Of a stretch of 64,000 bases of DNA, positions 54,339 to 63,893 are shown one piece after another. Position 1 is the first letter of the stretch. The number at the start of each line of letters is the position of its first letter. The DNA comes from Thalassotalea sp. ND16A (GTDB lineage Bacteria > Pseudomonadota > Gammaproteobacteria > Enterobacterales > Alteromonadaceae): contig NZ_JQDZ01000053.1 of the NCBI RefSeq assembly GCF_000764205.1, forward strand, positions 22,037 to 86,036, written 5' to 3'. The translations under genes were made by a program, and so were the position numbers. Below the pieces are notes generated by a model. That model made no database searches. It saw nothing but the letters and a program-made list of their open reading frames with translations, and was not told the DNA's origin.

Positions 54339-56318
54339 ATGGCTGTAAAACGGGTTTCGATTAAAAATCATAGTGCTGAAGCAAACTTATTTGCTCGCCG
54401 CACCTTTATCACCTTTTTAGGTGTTCTCGCCATGCTGTTGATTTTATTTAACAACATTTATGATTTGGAAATAAATTCGTATGAAAAATATCAAACCCGC
54501 TCCAATAAAAACCGGATAAAACTGTTACCGGTGGCGCCTAACCGTGGCCTGATTTACGACCGAAATGGGGTGCTGCTGGCCGAGAATAAACCGGTTTATT
54601 CACTGGCTATCATCCCCGAAGAAGTCAACGACGTTGAACAAACCTTAGCTCTGTTAAGTGACATCGTTGACGTTAGTGACGAGCAAAAGCAAAACTTTTT
54701 AAAATCGATGCGTTACAAACGCCGGTTCAAGCCGTTGGAATTATTGTCACGGCTAAACGATGAGCAAGTGGCGAAAATATCGGTGAGTCAGCATTTATTC
54801 CCCGGGGTTATCATTGAAGCCCGGTTAAAACGCTATTACCCCTTTGGCGATTTAACCACGCACTCGCTCGGCTATGTCGCCAAAATTAACAGTAATGATT
54901 TGCTCAAGCTCGAACAACAAGGCAAGAGCGATGGTTATAAGGCCACTCGCGATATTGGTAAATTAGGTCTGGAAAAATATTATCAGGATTTACTTCATGG
55001 CAGCATGGGCTATCAGGAAGTGGAAGTGAATAATCAGGGTCGAATTTTAAGAACGCTAAGCTTTACCCCTCCGGTGCCTGGTAAAGATCTGACTTTGAGT
55101 CTGGATATCGAATTGCAAATGATCGCCAAACGCGCGTTATCTGGCAGTCGTGGCGCGGTGGTAGCCATTGACCCCCGTGACGGTGGTGTATTGGCGTTTT
55201 ATTCAAATCCAAGTTATGACGGCAATTTGTTTGTTCATGGCATCTCCAGCAAAAACTATAAAAAATTGCAGAACCGCAACCGACCCCTGATCAATCGCGC
55301 CACCAAAGGCACCTACCCGCCGGCTTCCACGATAAAGCCATTCTTGGGCCTGTCGGGTCTGGAAAACCAGATGATCACCACCTCATCGAAAATTTGGGAT
55401 GAGGGTTTCTTCAAACTGAAAAATGGCAAACGTAAATATCGCGATCACTTAAAATGGGGCCATGGCTGGGTTACCTTAGAAGAGGCTGTTATGCGCTCTT
55501 GTAACACTTTCTTTTACAAGCTGTCGTATGAATTAGGCATAGATAAAATTTCAGCAACCATGGCTCAATTTGGCTTTGGAGAACCAACCGGTATCGATAT
55601 TTTCGAAGAATCGGCAGCAATATTGCCAAGCCGAGGCTGGAAGCGTGCCCGCTATAATGAACCTTGGTATCATGGCGATACCGTAAACATTGGCATTGGT
55701 CAGGGTTTTTGGACGGTAACACCATTACAACTGGCGCAAGCAACGTCTATTTTGGTCAATAAAGGTGAAATTAAAGAACCTCACTTTTTATCCGCCATTC
55801 ACAGTCCATTGCCGTTAACTGCCGAGCTGAGCAATAACGACACGGTTGCTGCAGCGGTATTTAGTGGTGCCGACGATTTGAGTCAGCAAGATAATTCAAA
55901 AAATGGTATTACCCGGGAAATTAGCGCATTTGAGATCAACGAAAAACCACCGATAGAACTCAATAATGAGCAAAACTGGGACATTATTCTGGAAGCCATG
56001 CATAAAACGGTAAGAGCACCTTCGGGTACCGGTTATCGGGCATTTTTAGGCAGCAATTACGATGCCGCCGGTAAATCGGGTACCGGTGAAGTGGTTGGCC
56101 GTGCGCAAGATACCGACTATGATGCCACTAAAATTTCGGAAGATAAGCGCGATAACGCCATGTTTATTGCCTTTGCCCCCTATACCGCGCCGGAAATCGT
56201 AGTGGCCATTGCCATTGAAAACGTTGCGGTAGGTGGCGGTGGTTCGAATGCCGGACCGGTGGCACGACAAATAATGGATCAGTACTTTGCGAACAAGACA
56301 CTGACGGCAAAGGAATAG
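54339..56318 (+). CDS. mrdA: Penicillin-binding protein 2 (elongasome transpeptidase)
   Basis: PBP2 cross-links peptidoglycan in rod elongation with RodA. 659 residues (E. coli 633). One N-terminal helix (FITFLGVLAMLLILFNN), the dimerisation domain, then the transpeptidase motifs PASTIKPF (nucleophile Ser), SCN in MRSCNTFFYKL, and KSGTGE. The TAG stop overlaps element M: the G of TAG is the first base of its GGTACGA array. Confidence 0.96.
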   Translation: MAVKRVSIKNHSAEANLFARRTFITFLGVLAMLLILFNNIYDLEINSYEKYQTRSNKNRIKLLPVAPNRGLIYDRNGVLLAENKPVYSLAIIPEEVNDVEQTLALLSDIVDVSDEQKQNFLKSMRYKRRFKPLELLSRLNDEQVAKISVSQHLFPGVIIEARLKRYYPFGDLTTHSLGYVAKINSNDLLKLEQQGKSDGYKATRDIGKLGLEKYYQDLLHGSMGYQEVEVNNQGRILRTLSFTPPVPGKDLTLSLDIELQMIAKRALSGSRGAVVAIDPRDGGVLAFYSNPSYDGNLFVHGISSKNYKKLQNRNRPLINRATKGTYPPASTIKPFLGLSGLENQMITTSSKIWDEGFFKLKNGKRKYRDHLKWGHGWVTLEEAVMRSCNTFFYKLSYELGIDKISATMAQFGFGEPTGIDIFEESAAILPSRGWKRARYNEPWYHGDTVNIGIGQGFWTVTPLQLAQATSILVNKGEIKEPHFLSAIHSPLPLTAELSNNDTVAAAVFSGADDLSQQDNSKNGITREISAFEINEKPPIELNNEQNWDIILEAMHKTVRAPSGTGYRAFLGSNYDAAGKSGTGEVVGRAQDTDYDATKISEDKRDNAMFIAFAPYTAPEIVVAIAIENVAVGGGGSNAGPVARQIMDQYFANKTLTAKE

Positions 56319-56703
56319 GTACGAGGGACGGGGTACGAGGTACGAGGTACGAGGTACAAGGTACAAGGTACAAGGTACAAGCAGCATGTTTGATCACCTC
56401 AAGTATGGTGTAAATTAAAAAGTTGGGGCTGGGAACTGGGAACTGGGAACTGGGAACTGGGAACTGGGAACTGGGAACTGGGAACTGGCATTATACTCAG
56501 CCATATCATCAGCACTGCTACTTTTTATATTGCCTGGATTGATTAATTAACACAGGCTGCCCGTAGCTAGGAGCTCGCTGCCAGTAGCCATTTTAGAAGC
56601 CTTGGGTTAAGGTATAAAACACACTGCCTGTACCTTGTACCTCGTACTTCGTACCCCGAAATTAACACCGACTGCCCGCAGCTAGTTGCCCGCAGCCCGA
56701 AGC
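56318..56703. repeat. Composite heptamer element M between mrdA and mrdB
   Basis: Nine left heptamers (GGTACGA, GGGACGG and GGTACAA types; 56318-56380) run into GCAGCATGTTTGA (56381). After the core GTGTAAATTAAAAAGTTG comes one GGGCTGG and eight perfect GAACTGG (56426-56488). The right side has inverted GCTACGG-type units (56559-56589) and CACTGCCTGTACC arrays, then CTGCCCGCAGC. It is homologous in layout to element L. Confidence 0.92.
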
Positions 56704-56725
56704 AATTTTTTAAACAGAGACACAC

Positions 56726-57841
56726 ATGCGTTATGTAGGTAGAGACGAAGCAAAGAAAAAAACACTGTTACAGCGGATCCATATCGATCTGCCGTTGTTG
56801 TTTGCGCTGTTGATTTTGATGTCTGTCGGTCTGTGCGTGATCTACAGTGCTGGCGGTCAGGATACCGACTTGGTAATTCGCCAACTGATCCGCTTAGGCA
56901 TTGGTCTTGGGGTGATGTTTGTGGTTGCGCAAATTCCCCCTTCGGTATATCAACGCTGGGCGGTGGTGGTTTTCATCCTGGGCTTGCTGATGCTGTTGGC
57001 AGTGTTGTTATTTGGCCATGTCGGCAAAGGCGCGCAACGCTGGCTTGATTTGGGCTTTATGAAGTTTCAACCTTCAGAGGTGATGAAACTTGTGGTGCCT
57101 ATGACCATCGCCTGGTTTATCAGTAGCTACGATTTGCCCAGTAAAACCAAACACATAGTGATCGCCTTTGTTCTGGTCATGCTGCCAACGCTGATGATTG
57201 CCAAGCAACCTGACTTAGGCACCTCGTTATTAATAGCCAGCTCCGGTATTTTCGTGTTGTTTTTAGCCGGTGCCAGCTGGAAGTTAATTGCGGTTTGTAC
57301 CGGTCTGGTGTCTGCATTTATGCCGATTTTGTGGATGTTTTTGATGCGAGATTATCAAAAGCAACGGGTATTAACCTTTTTAAATCCAGAGCAAGATCCG
57401 CTCGGCTCCGGCTACCATATTATTCAATCAAAAATTGCCATTGGCTCCGGCGGACTTTCGGGTAAGGGCTGGCTACAGGGCACACAATCGCAACTGGAGT
57501 TCTTGCCAGAGCGCCACACCGATTTTATTTTTGCCGTATTCAGCGAAGAATTTGGCTTACTCGGCGTGATCGGTTTGTTGTGTATTTACTTATTAATCGT
57601 AATGCGTGGTCTGTGGATTGCGGTAAATGCGCAAGAAGCATTTACCAAGTTGTTGGCCGGCAGTTTAACCTTAACGTTTTTCGTTTATGTATTTGTCAAT
57701 ATTGGCATGGTCTCCGGCATATTGCCGGTGGTTGGTGTGCCTTTGCCGTTAGTCAGTTATGGCGGCACATCGATGGTGACCCTGATGGCAGGATTTGGGG
57801 TAATTATGGCAATCAGTACCCATCGACGGTTAATTTCCTAA
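56726..57841 (+). CDS. mrdB: Peptidoglycan glycosyltransferase RodA
   Basis: RodA polymerises glycan strands in the elongasome with PBP2. 371 residues, SEDS family, about ten membrane segments. Landmarks: the catalytic WLDLGFMKFQPSEVMKLVVP, KQPDLGTSLLIASSG and a C-terminal PLPLVSYGGTSM. AGAGACACAC precedes the ATG, and element M separates it from mrdA. Confidence 0.97.
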   Translation: MRYVGRDEAKKKTLLQRIHIDLPLLFALLILMSVGLCVIYSAGGQDTDLVIRQLIRLGIGLGVMFVVAQIPPSVYQRWAVVVFILGLLMLLAVLLFGHVGKGAQRWLDLGFMKFQPSEVMKLVVPMTIAWFISSYDLPSKTKHIVIAFVLVMLPTLMIAKQPDLGTSLLIASSGIFVLFLAGASWKLIAVCTGLVSAFMPILWMFLMRDYQKQRVLTFLNPEQDPLGSGYHIIQSKIAIGSGGLSGKGWLQGTQSQLEFLPERHTDFIFAVFSEEFGLLGVIGLLCIYLLIVMRGLWIAVNAQEAFTKLLAGSLTLTFFVYVFVNIGMVSGILPVVGVPLPLVSYGGTSMVTLMAGFGVIMAISTHRRLIS

Positions 57842-57938
57842 AAAAGTGCAAATAAATTGCGGATCTCAAGGTTTTACTCTTGAGTCTGCATTTATAACTT
57901 ATTACACTGAAATACGCTTAAAAAATAACAAGACTACC

Positions 57939-58877
57939 GTGCACGCATCTAAATTTATCTTCCTCGCCGTTACCCTACTTTTGCTCAATGCTTGTAGTAC
58001 GACTTCTCGCTATTCACAAAAGCACGACAGCATTCCCGATCGTCTGCCAAGCAAGCAAGAGTTAGAAGAGCCGACACCACAAATAGTACCCCCGAGCAGA
58101 GGTGGGAATAAAGACTATCAAGTATTTGGTAAATCATATCAGGTGTTACCCTCTGCTGACGGCTATAAAGCCACAGGTATCGCATCTTGGTATGGCAAAA
58201 AGTTTCATGGTCATTTAACCTCAAACGGTGAAGTGTATGATATGTATGCATTTAGCGCGGCGCATAAAGCATTGCCATTACCGACCTATTTACAAGTGAC
58301 CAATATAGCCAACAACAAATCGGTGATAGTGCGGGTCAACGATAGAGGTCCATTTCACCAAGAGCGTTTAATTGACCTATCTTACAGTGCTGCCTATAAA
58401 TTGGGGATGTTAACTAAAGGTACCGCGCAGGTAAAAATTGAAGCTATCACCAAAGCCAATATTGCTAAGTTTACCAACCCCAAACTAGAACACGATGTAG
58501 TCACGGTGTCAGTTGCGCAACCATTACCCAAATTCAACAGTTTAGCGACGGCGACAAAGGCGACTCCGCGGCTTAACAAGCAAACGCTAAAGAAAAACAC
58601 CGCATTAGCAAAATCACCCGTCCCCCACACCGCAAAGGCGGCGCATAATTTTAACCGCTTCATTCATGTGCTGGAGACTCGCGATAAGCTATTGGCAAAA
58701 AATACCGCCAAAGGCATGCAGTTTTTACTGCAAATACCGGTAAAACTTTCCAAAAATAATGAACTTTTTCGCGTACAAGTAGGACCAATAGATAATGCCG
58801 AGCAGGCAAAAACGCTATTGGCGAATATTCAACAGCGAGGGTATAGTGAAGCGTACCCACTAAAATGGCCTAAATAA
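57939..58877 (+). CDS. rlpA: Septal ring lytic transglycosylase RlpA (DPBB + SPOR lipoprotein)
   Basis: RlpA cleaves denuded glycan at the septum. I prefer the GTG at 57939, since the product then begins with a short n-region and lipobox LLNAC; a GTG at 57846 gives 31 more residues. The product is 312 residues. The double-psi beta-barrel domain (GIASWYGKKFHGHLTSNGE, VNDRGPF...RLIDLSYSAA) contains the catalytic Asp/Glu pattern, and a C-terminal SPOR domain (LFRVQVGPIDNAEQAKTLL) binds peptidoglycan. It follows mrdB closely. Confidence 0.93.
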   Translation: MHASKFIFLAVTLLLLNACSTTSRYSQKHDSIPDRLPSKQELEEPTPQIVPPSRGGNKDYQVFGKSYQVLPSADGYKATGIASWYGKKFHGHLTSNGEVYDMYAFSAAHKALPLPTYLQVTNIANNKSVIVRVNDRGPFHQERLIDLSYSAAYKLGMLTKGTAQVKIEAITKANIAKFTNPKLEHDVVTVSVAQPLPKFNSLATATKATPRLNKQTLKKNTALAKSPVPHTAKAAHNFNRFIHVLETRDKLLAKNTAKGMQFLLQIPVKLSKNNELFRVQVGPIDNAEQAKTLLANIQQRGYSEAYPLKWPK

Positions 58878-58939
58878 ACCTGGTCATTCAACACGAATCA
58901 AATAATTTAACTGGCTAAAGTAACGTTTTCACCGTTAAT

Positions 58940-58966
58940 GCTGATATACTAATCAGCAATTTTTGT
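58940..58966 (+). terminator. Candidate rho-independent terminator after rlpA
   Basis: The stem GCTGAT (58940-58945)/ATCAGC (58952-58957) is followed by AATTTTTG. It lies about 65 bp beyond the rlpA stop. Confidence 0.5.
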
Positions 58967-59073
58967 GCTGTAAACCTTGTATTCCGAAGTATGCAGCCAC
59001 TTGGTGAGCGAATAACATAACCAAGACAACCATAAATAAACCCTATAACTAAATCGTAAAACATTACAGGTAA

Positions 59074-60240
59074 ATGATGAGCAAATCAGCACGCAAACTT
59101 CTTAACATAATCGGTGGCCTTGTTCTTGCTACGACCGCAGTTTCTGTATCAGCAAAGACAATTATCCCGGCGCCACCTCAGATTAATGCTGAAGGGTATA
59201 TTTTATTAGATCATGCCACCGGCAAAGTGATCGCCGAAGGCAATGCCGATGTACAATTAGAGCCAGCATCTTTGACCAAAATGATGACCAGTTACATCAT
59301 CGGCAAAGAAATTGAGTCAGGTAATATTGGCAATGACGATTTAGTCACCATCAGTGAAAATGCCTGGGCGAAAAACTTTCCGGATTCATCAAAAATGTTT
59401 ATTGAAGTGGGCACTGAAGTCTCGGTTAATTTATTAAACCAGGGCATTATTGTTGCCTCTGGTAACGATGCCTGTGTCGCTATGGCCGAATACATTGCCG
59501 GCAGTGAGTCTGCCTTTGCCGATTTGATGAACGCCCATGCCGAACAATTAGAGATGTATGGCAGCCACTTTCAAAACTCGCACGGTTTAAGTGGCAATGA
59601 GCATTACTCGACGCCGCGTGATATGGCAATTTTGGCCAACGCCTTAATTACCGACGTACCAAATGAGTATGCGATTTATAAGCAGAAATCATTTACCTAT
59701 AACAACATCAAACAATATAACCGCAACAGCTTATTGTGGGATAAAAGCATGAATGTCGACGGTTTAAAAACCGGTCATCATTCAAAAGCGGGTTATAACC
59801 TGGTTACCAGTGCAACTAAAGGTGGCATGCGTCTAGTCACCGTAGTTATGGGCGCCAAAAGTGAACAAGCGCGTAAAATTGAAAGCAAAAAATTATTAAA
59901 CTACGGTTTCCGTTTCTTTGAAACCATCACCCCATATAAAGCCGGAGAAAGCTTTGCCACCAACCGCGTATGGATGGGCGATATTAAAGAAGTGAATTTA
60001 GGCATTTTAACCGATACCGCCATTACCATTCCTCGTGGTCAGCGTAAAAATTTGGAAGCGAATTTCAAATTAGATCGCCAATTAGAAGCCCCTATTGCCA
60101 AAGGTGAAGTGGTGGGTACAGTATTTTTACAACTAGACGGTGAGAACGTTGGCGAATATCCGCTAGTGACCCTAGAGGAAGTGAACGAAGGTAGCATGTT
60201 TTCTCGTTTAGTCGATTATGTGAAACTGCAATTCTTATAA
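59074..60240 (+). CDS. dacA: D-alanyl-D-alanine carboxypeptidase (PBP5/6 type)
   Basis: DacA trims pentapeptide stems in the periplasm. 388 residues: signal peptide to SVSA (near residue 27), the SLTK motif, SGN in ASGNDACVAMAEY, KTG in LKTGHH, a PBP5-C domain, and a C-terminal amphipathic helix (GSMFSRLVDYVKLQF) that anchors it to the inner membrane. The ATG at 59077 is nearer AGGT than the one at 59074. Confidence 0.97.
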   Translation: MMSKSARKLLNIIGGLVLATTAVSVSAKTIIPAPPQINAEGYILLDHATGKVIAEGNADVQLEPASLTKMMTSYIIGKEIESGNIGNDDLVTISENAWAKNFPDSSKMFIEVGTEVSVNLLNQGIIVASGNDACVAMAEYIAGSESAFADLMNAHAEQLEMYGSHFQNSHGLSGNEHYSTPRDMAILANALITDVPNEYAIYKQKSFTYNNIKQYNRNSLLWDKSMNVDGLKTGHHSKAGYNLVTSATKGGMRLVTVVMGAKSEQARKIESKKLLNYGFRFFETITPYKAGESFATNRVWMGDIKEVNLGILTDTAITIPRGQRKNLEANFKLDRQLEAPIAKGEVVGTVFLQLDGENVGEYPLVTLEEVNEGSMFSRLVDYVKLQFL

Positions 60241-60248
60241 AAGAAGGC

Positions 60249-60597
60249 GACGAGCGACGGGCAAAAAAGAAGCTACGGGCAGCATGTTTGAATTGAATGG
60301 CTACGGGCTAAAAAAAGACGCTTCGAGCTACTGGCAGTATATTTTAATACATCGACTATAGTGGAAGTAGGTACAAGGTACAAGGTACAAGGTACAGGGT
60401 ACAAGCAGCGTGTTTGAAATGACACCGAATGTGTATAGTTTTAATTTAGGTTCAAGCTATGTGCTCGACCTTAAGGCATAAACCTAACTGCCCGTAGCTA
60501 GTAGCTCGCTGCCAGTTGCTTAGACATATTTTATGAACATGGGGTAAGGAATAAGACATGCTGCTTGTACCTTGTACCCCGCATCTTGTACCTGCTT
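60249..60597. repeat. Composite heptamer element N between dacA and dat
   Basis: GCTACGG GCAGCATGTTTGA (near 60281) and a second junction GCAGTATATTTTA lie at the left. A GGTACAA array (60370-60404) then runs into GCAGCGTGTTTGAA. The right side has inverted GCTACGG units (60488-60518) and GCTGCTTGTACC arrays to 60597. The layout parallels L and M. Non-coding apart from a spurious open frame. Confidence 0.88.
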
Positions 60598-60621
60598 TTA
60601 TCTTTAGCTAGCGAGCTTTTC

Positions 60622-61470
60622 ATGACCGATATCGTGTATTTAAATGGTGACCTGGTTGCCAAAGATTCAGCAAAAATCTCGGTTCTCGACCGAGGTTTTT
60701 TGTTTGCCGATGGCGTTTATGAAGTCATTCCGGTATACAACTCAACACCATTTCGATTAAAACAGCACCTATCCCGTTTAAATGCTTGCTTAATGCAATT
60801 AGATATTGCTAACCCACATTCAGCTATCGAGTGGAAAAACATCATTGCTACGTTAATTCAGCGTAACGGTGGCGGTCATTTGGCCATATATTTACAAGTT
60901 ACCCGTGGTGTCAGTAAAGAAAGGAACCATTTACTGGATGCGAATATGACACCAACCGTGTTATTGATGGCGTCCAAGTTAACCGTAGCCGAACAGAATA
61001 TTCAGAGTATTACCGCCACTTTGCTTAACGATATTCGTTGGCTCCATTGTGATATAAAATCTATCGCCTTGTTGGGCAATATTATGCTCAGCAATAAAGC
61101 CAGGCAGTCAGGCCATGATGAAGCCATTTTGCATCGCGATGGCTTGGTCACCGAAGGCGCAGCTTCAAACGTGTTTATGGTCAAACACCGAGAGCTGTTT
61201 ACCCCGCCACAAAATCAGCTAATTTTAGGTGGCATCACTCGCGATGTTATCATTGAACTGGCCGAAGCCTCGGGGTTAAAAGTGCATCAACAAGACATCC
61301 ACATTGATCAGCTGCTATCGGCAGATGAAGTGTGGATATCCTCCTCTGCGAGAGAAATTTCACCTATCCGTCAAATTGATGATAAAATAATAGGCTCCGG
61401 CATTATTGGCCCGGTAGCAAGTGTACTCCATAGTGAGTTTCAGGCATTTAAGAAAACCCTGATCAATTAG
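60622..61470 (+). CDS. dat: D-amino acid aminotransferase (class IV)
   Basis: A fold-type IV PLP enzyme making D-Ala/D-Glu by transamination. 282 residues from the ATG at 60622 (MTDIVYLNGDL); the longer frame upstream arises from the repeat element. Motifs: SVLDRGFLFADGVYEVIPVY, the Schiff-base Lys in HCDIKSIALLGNIMLSNKA, and EGAASNVFMVK. Presence between dacA and ybeD fits a cell-wall role. D-alanine transaminase is the favoured substrate specificity, but a branched-chain aminotransferase-like variant cannot be excluded. Confidence 0.9.
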   Translation: MTDIVYLNGDLVAKDSAKISVLDRGFLFADGVYEVIPVYNSTPFRLKQHLSRLNACLMQLDIANPHSAIEWKNIIATLIQRNGGGHLAIYLQVTRGVSKERNHLLDANMTPTVLLMASKLTVAEQNIQSITATLLNDIRWLHCDIKSIALLGNIMLSNKARQSGHDEAILHRDGLVTEGAASNVFMVKHRELFTPPQNQLILGGITRDVIIELAEASGLKVHQQDIHIDQLLSADEVWISSSAREISPIRQIDDKIIGSGIIGPVASVLHSEFQAFKKTLIN

Positions 61471-61500
61471 CTAATTTTTTAGCGATTAAAAGAGAGAGAT

Positions 61501-61764
61501 ATGAAAACCAAGTTTAATGAACTACTTGAATTTCCTTGCGTGTTAAATTTTAAAGTGATGGGCTTAGCCGTACCAAACTTGGCTGATTTAATTATCGCAG
61601 TATTACAAAAAGATACACCAGCAGATTATGCACCTAAAATTAAACCGAGCAGTAAAGGTACCTACCACTCGGTGTCAATTGCAGTAACGGTCACTAGCCA
61701 AGAGCATATTGAGAAGTTATACAAAGACTTATCGGCAATTGATGAAGTGCGTTACGTACTTTAA
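61501..61764 (+). CDS. ybeD: DUF493/YbeD family regulatory-fold protein
   Basis: An 87-residue protein with the ferredoxin-like (ACT-like) fold of the family: [21 protein letters not shown] at the start, and [23 protein letters not shown] at the end. It precedes lipB in Gammaproteobacteria, as here. AGAGAGAT precedes the ATG. Its molecular role is not settled. Confidence 0.94.
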   Translation: MKTKFNELLEFPCVLNFKVMGLAVPNLADLIIAVLQKDTPADYAPKIKPSSKGTYHSVSIAVTVTSQEHIEKLYKDLSAIDEVRYVL

Positions 61765-61853
61765 CATAAAATTTTCCGTGCCAAGTTTACAAAACCAGCC
61801 GATTTTAACCGCCGGCAAAGGCTGGTAATGGTGGCTTTTCTCTTTGATAAAGC

Positions 61854-61859
61854 TATAAT
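61854..61859 (+). promoter_or_regulatory. Possible -10 box for lipB
   Basis: A perfect TATAAT lies about 260 bp before the lipB core start; no good -35 box was found at 16-18 bp, so support is weak. Confidence 0.25.
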
Positions 61860-61892
61860 GGCGCCATTATTTTTCTACCGCTAACCTGAGTA

Positions 61893-62058
61893 ATACCAAA
61901 TCTGATTGGTAGGTGATCAATTGAGAATGCTCTAGAAAGCTTTATAACAACTGAAATTTATTGCAGATAGTTATTCATATCTTCTATAAATTTCAGGCCG
62001 TTAGAAAGTTTTATAGACATTCCCGAAGGGTAATTTATTTGCTAGAAATAAAATTACT
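61893..62058. repeat. Cluster of palindromic stems upstream of lipB
   Basis: Three stems: ACCAA/TTGGT near 61895-61910; CTGAAATTTAT (61951-61961) with ATAAATTTCAG (61986-61996); and GTAATTT/AAATTAC arms near 62030-62058. TAGAAAG followed by YTTTATA also occurs twice (61932 and 62002). This looks like a small palindromic intergenic element that lengthens the open frame before lipB. Confidence 0.6.
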
Positions 62059-62116
62059 CAATGAGCAGATATCAATAAGAATTGGTATCGTGGTTAGACA
62101 ACGACGAGATAGACAT

Positions 62117-62758
62117 TTGACCTTCCCTCTGGTTATTCGCCAATTAGGCAACATGGATTACGAAAAAGTTTGGCATGCAATGCAAGACTTTACCGATAGC
62201 CGTGATGATGCTGTTGAAGATGAACTCTGGTTAGTGGAGCACCCGCCGGTATTTACCCAGGGGCAAGCTGGCAAAGAAGAGCATTTATTGATGCCAGGTG
62301 ATATTCCGGTGGTTAAAGTTGACCGCGGTGGGCAAGTAACCTATCACGGCCCGGGGCAACAAGTGATCTATTTTATGATCAATTTGCGCCGTCGCAAAAT
62401 GGGCGTTAGAGAACTAGTAACATTAATCGAAAACGGTATCGTTAACATGCTGGCCAAGCACAACATAGTGGCGGCAGCAAAACCAGATGCACCTGGTGTA
62501 TATGTTGATGGCAAAAAAATTGCGTCTCTTGGATTGCGTGTGCGTAAAGGCTGCTCATTTCACGGTTTGGCAATTAATGTAAATATGGATTTGTCGCCGT
62601 TTTTACGCATTAACCCATGCGGTTATGCTGGTTTAGAAATGATCCAGACACAAGATATTGGTGGTCCTGACAACGTAGCAGAGACTGGCAACAACTTAGT
62701 GGCTGAATTGCAACAATTATTGAATGCTGACACCGTTAGCCATCAGACAGGTTTATAG
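62117..62758 (+). CDS. lipB: Octanoyl-(acyl carrier protein):protein octanoyltransferase
   Basis: LipB transfers octanoate from ACP to lipoyl domains. I start at TTG 62117 ([11 protein letters not shown]), because family homology begins there and GAG lies 8 nt upstream; the open frame upstream to 61961 comes from the palindromic element. 213 residues, as in E. coli. Motifs: [32 protein letters not shown] and the catalytic Cys/Lys region ([34 protein letters not shown] end). Confidence 0.93.
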   Translation: MTFPLVIRQLGNMDYEKVWHAMQDFTDSRDDAVEDELWLVEHPPVFTQGQAGKEEHLLMPGDIPVVKVDRGGQVTYHGPGQQVIYFMINLRRRKMGVRELVTLIENGIVNMLAKHNIVAAAKPDAPGVYVDGKKIASLGLRVRKGCSFHGLAINVNMDLSPFLRINPCGYAGLEMIQTQDIGGPDNVAETGNNLVAELQQLLNADTVSHQTGL

Positions 62759-62762
62759 ACGT

Positions 62763-63746
62763 ATGACAAACACCACCGTAAAAGCGAACTCTACCCGCGT
62801 AGCACCCGGCACAAAAATGCGTGATGCCGACAAAATGGCCCATATCCCGATTCAGGTTATTCCATCTGAACGGGAAACGATGTTACGCAAACCTGACTGG
62901 TTAAAAATTAAGTTGCCAACAAGTTCAGAGAACATTGATAAAGTCAAAAAAGGCTTGCGCAAAGGTGGCTTGCACTCGGTCTGTGAAGAAGCATCTTGCC
63001 CAAACCTGGCCGAATGTTTTAACCACGGCACGGCAACGTTTATGATTTTAGGTGACATTTGTACCCGTCGTTGTCCATTCTGTGATGTTGGCCATGGTCG
63101 GCCACTAGCGGCCGATCAAGAAGAGCCGAAAAAACTGGCGCTTACGTTAAAAGATATGGCACTAAAATACGTGGTGATAACTTCAGTCGACCGTGATGAT
63201 TTACGCGATGGTGGTGCCCAGCAATTTGCCGATTGTATTACTGAAATTGCGGAACATGCGCCACATACCAAAGTAGAAATTTTAGTACCAGATTTTCGTG
63301 GCCGCATGGACCGTGCATTGGATATTTTAAATGCTGCGCCCCCCCATGTGTTTAACCACAATTTAGAAACTGCGCCACGCCTTTATACCAAGGCTCGTCC
63401 CGGGGCGAATTACCAATGGTCATTAGATTTGTTGAAAAATTTTGGTGCCGCCAATCCAACCGTACCAACGAAATCTGGCTTAATGGTAGGATTAGGCGAA
63501 ACTAACGAAGAAATCTTGCAGGTAATGCGCGACTTGCGCGCTCATGGCGTGACTATGTTAACCATAGGCCAGTATTTACAGCCGAGTAAACATCATTTGC
63601 CGGTTGAACGTTACGTACACCCGGATGACTTTGCCATGTTCAAGCGTGAAGCCGATAAAATGGGCTTTGAACACGCGGCCTGTGGTCCGCTGGTACGTTC
63701 AAGCTACCATGCCGATAAACAGGCTGCCGGCGAAGAAGTTAAGTAA
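62763..63746 (+). CDS. lipA: Lipoyl synthase (radical SAM)
   Basis: LipA inserts two sulfurs into octanoyl groups. 327 residues from the ATG at 62763 (MTNTTVKAN), 4 bp past the lipB stop. The auxiliary cluster ligands lie in [12 protein letters not shown], and the radical-SAM cluster in [15 protein letters not shown]. The C-terminal [11 protein letters not shown] is intact. It is the last gene in the window; no coding sequence is recognised from 63747 to 64000. Confidence 0.97.
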   Translation: MTNTTVKANSTRVAPGTKMRDADKMAHIPIQVIPSERETMLRKPDWLKIKLPTSSENIDKVKKGLRKGGLHSVCEEASCPNLAECFNHGTATFMILGDICTRRCPFCDVGHGRPLAADQEEPKKLALTLKDMALKYVVITSVDRDDLRDGGAQQFADCITEIAEHAPHTKVEILVPDFRGRMDRALDILNAAPPHVFNHNLETAPRLYTKARPGANYQWSLDLLKNFGAANPTVPTKSGLMVGLGETNEEILQVMRDLRAHGVTMLTIGQYLQPSKHHLPVERYVHPDDFAMFKREADKMGFEHAACGPLVRSSYHADKQAAGEEVK

Positions 63747-63893
63747 GCTTAAACTTACCGTCATTCTCGCCAACGGCGTATCGAACTCAAGCACACTTCG
63801 CCCCAAGGAGGTCCCGTGCCTCGCTTAGGCTCACACAGGATGCCGTGGTGTAAGTAAACAAGCACCGTGAATACCGTTCTAAAACACTTACAC

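Noticed and set aside
56046..56397. Minus-strand frames ending or starting in YLVPRTSYLVP over element M
   Set aside because: Same heptamer-derived sequence, antisense to mrdA; not genes.
60565..60621. Extended dat N-terminus (MYLVPRILYLL)
   Set aside because: It derives from the right end of element N; homology begins at MTDIVYLNGDL.
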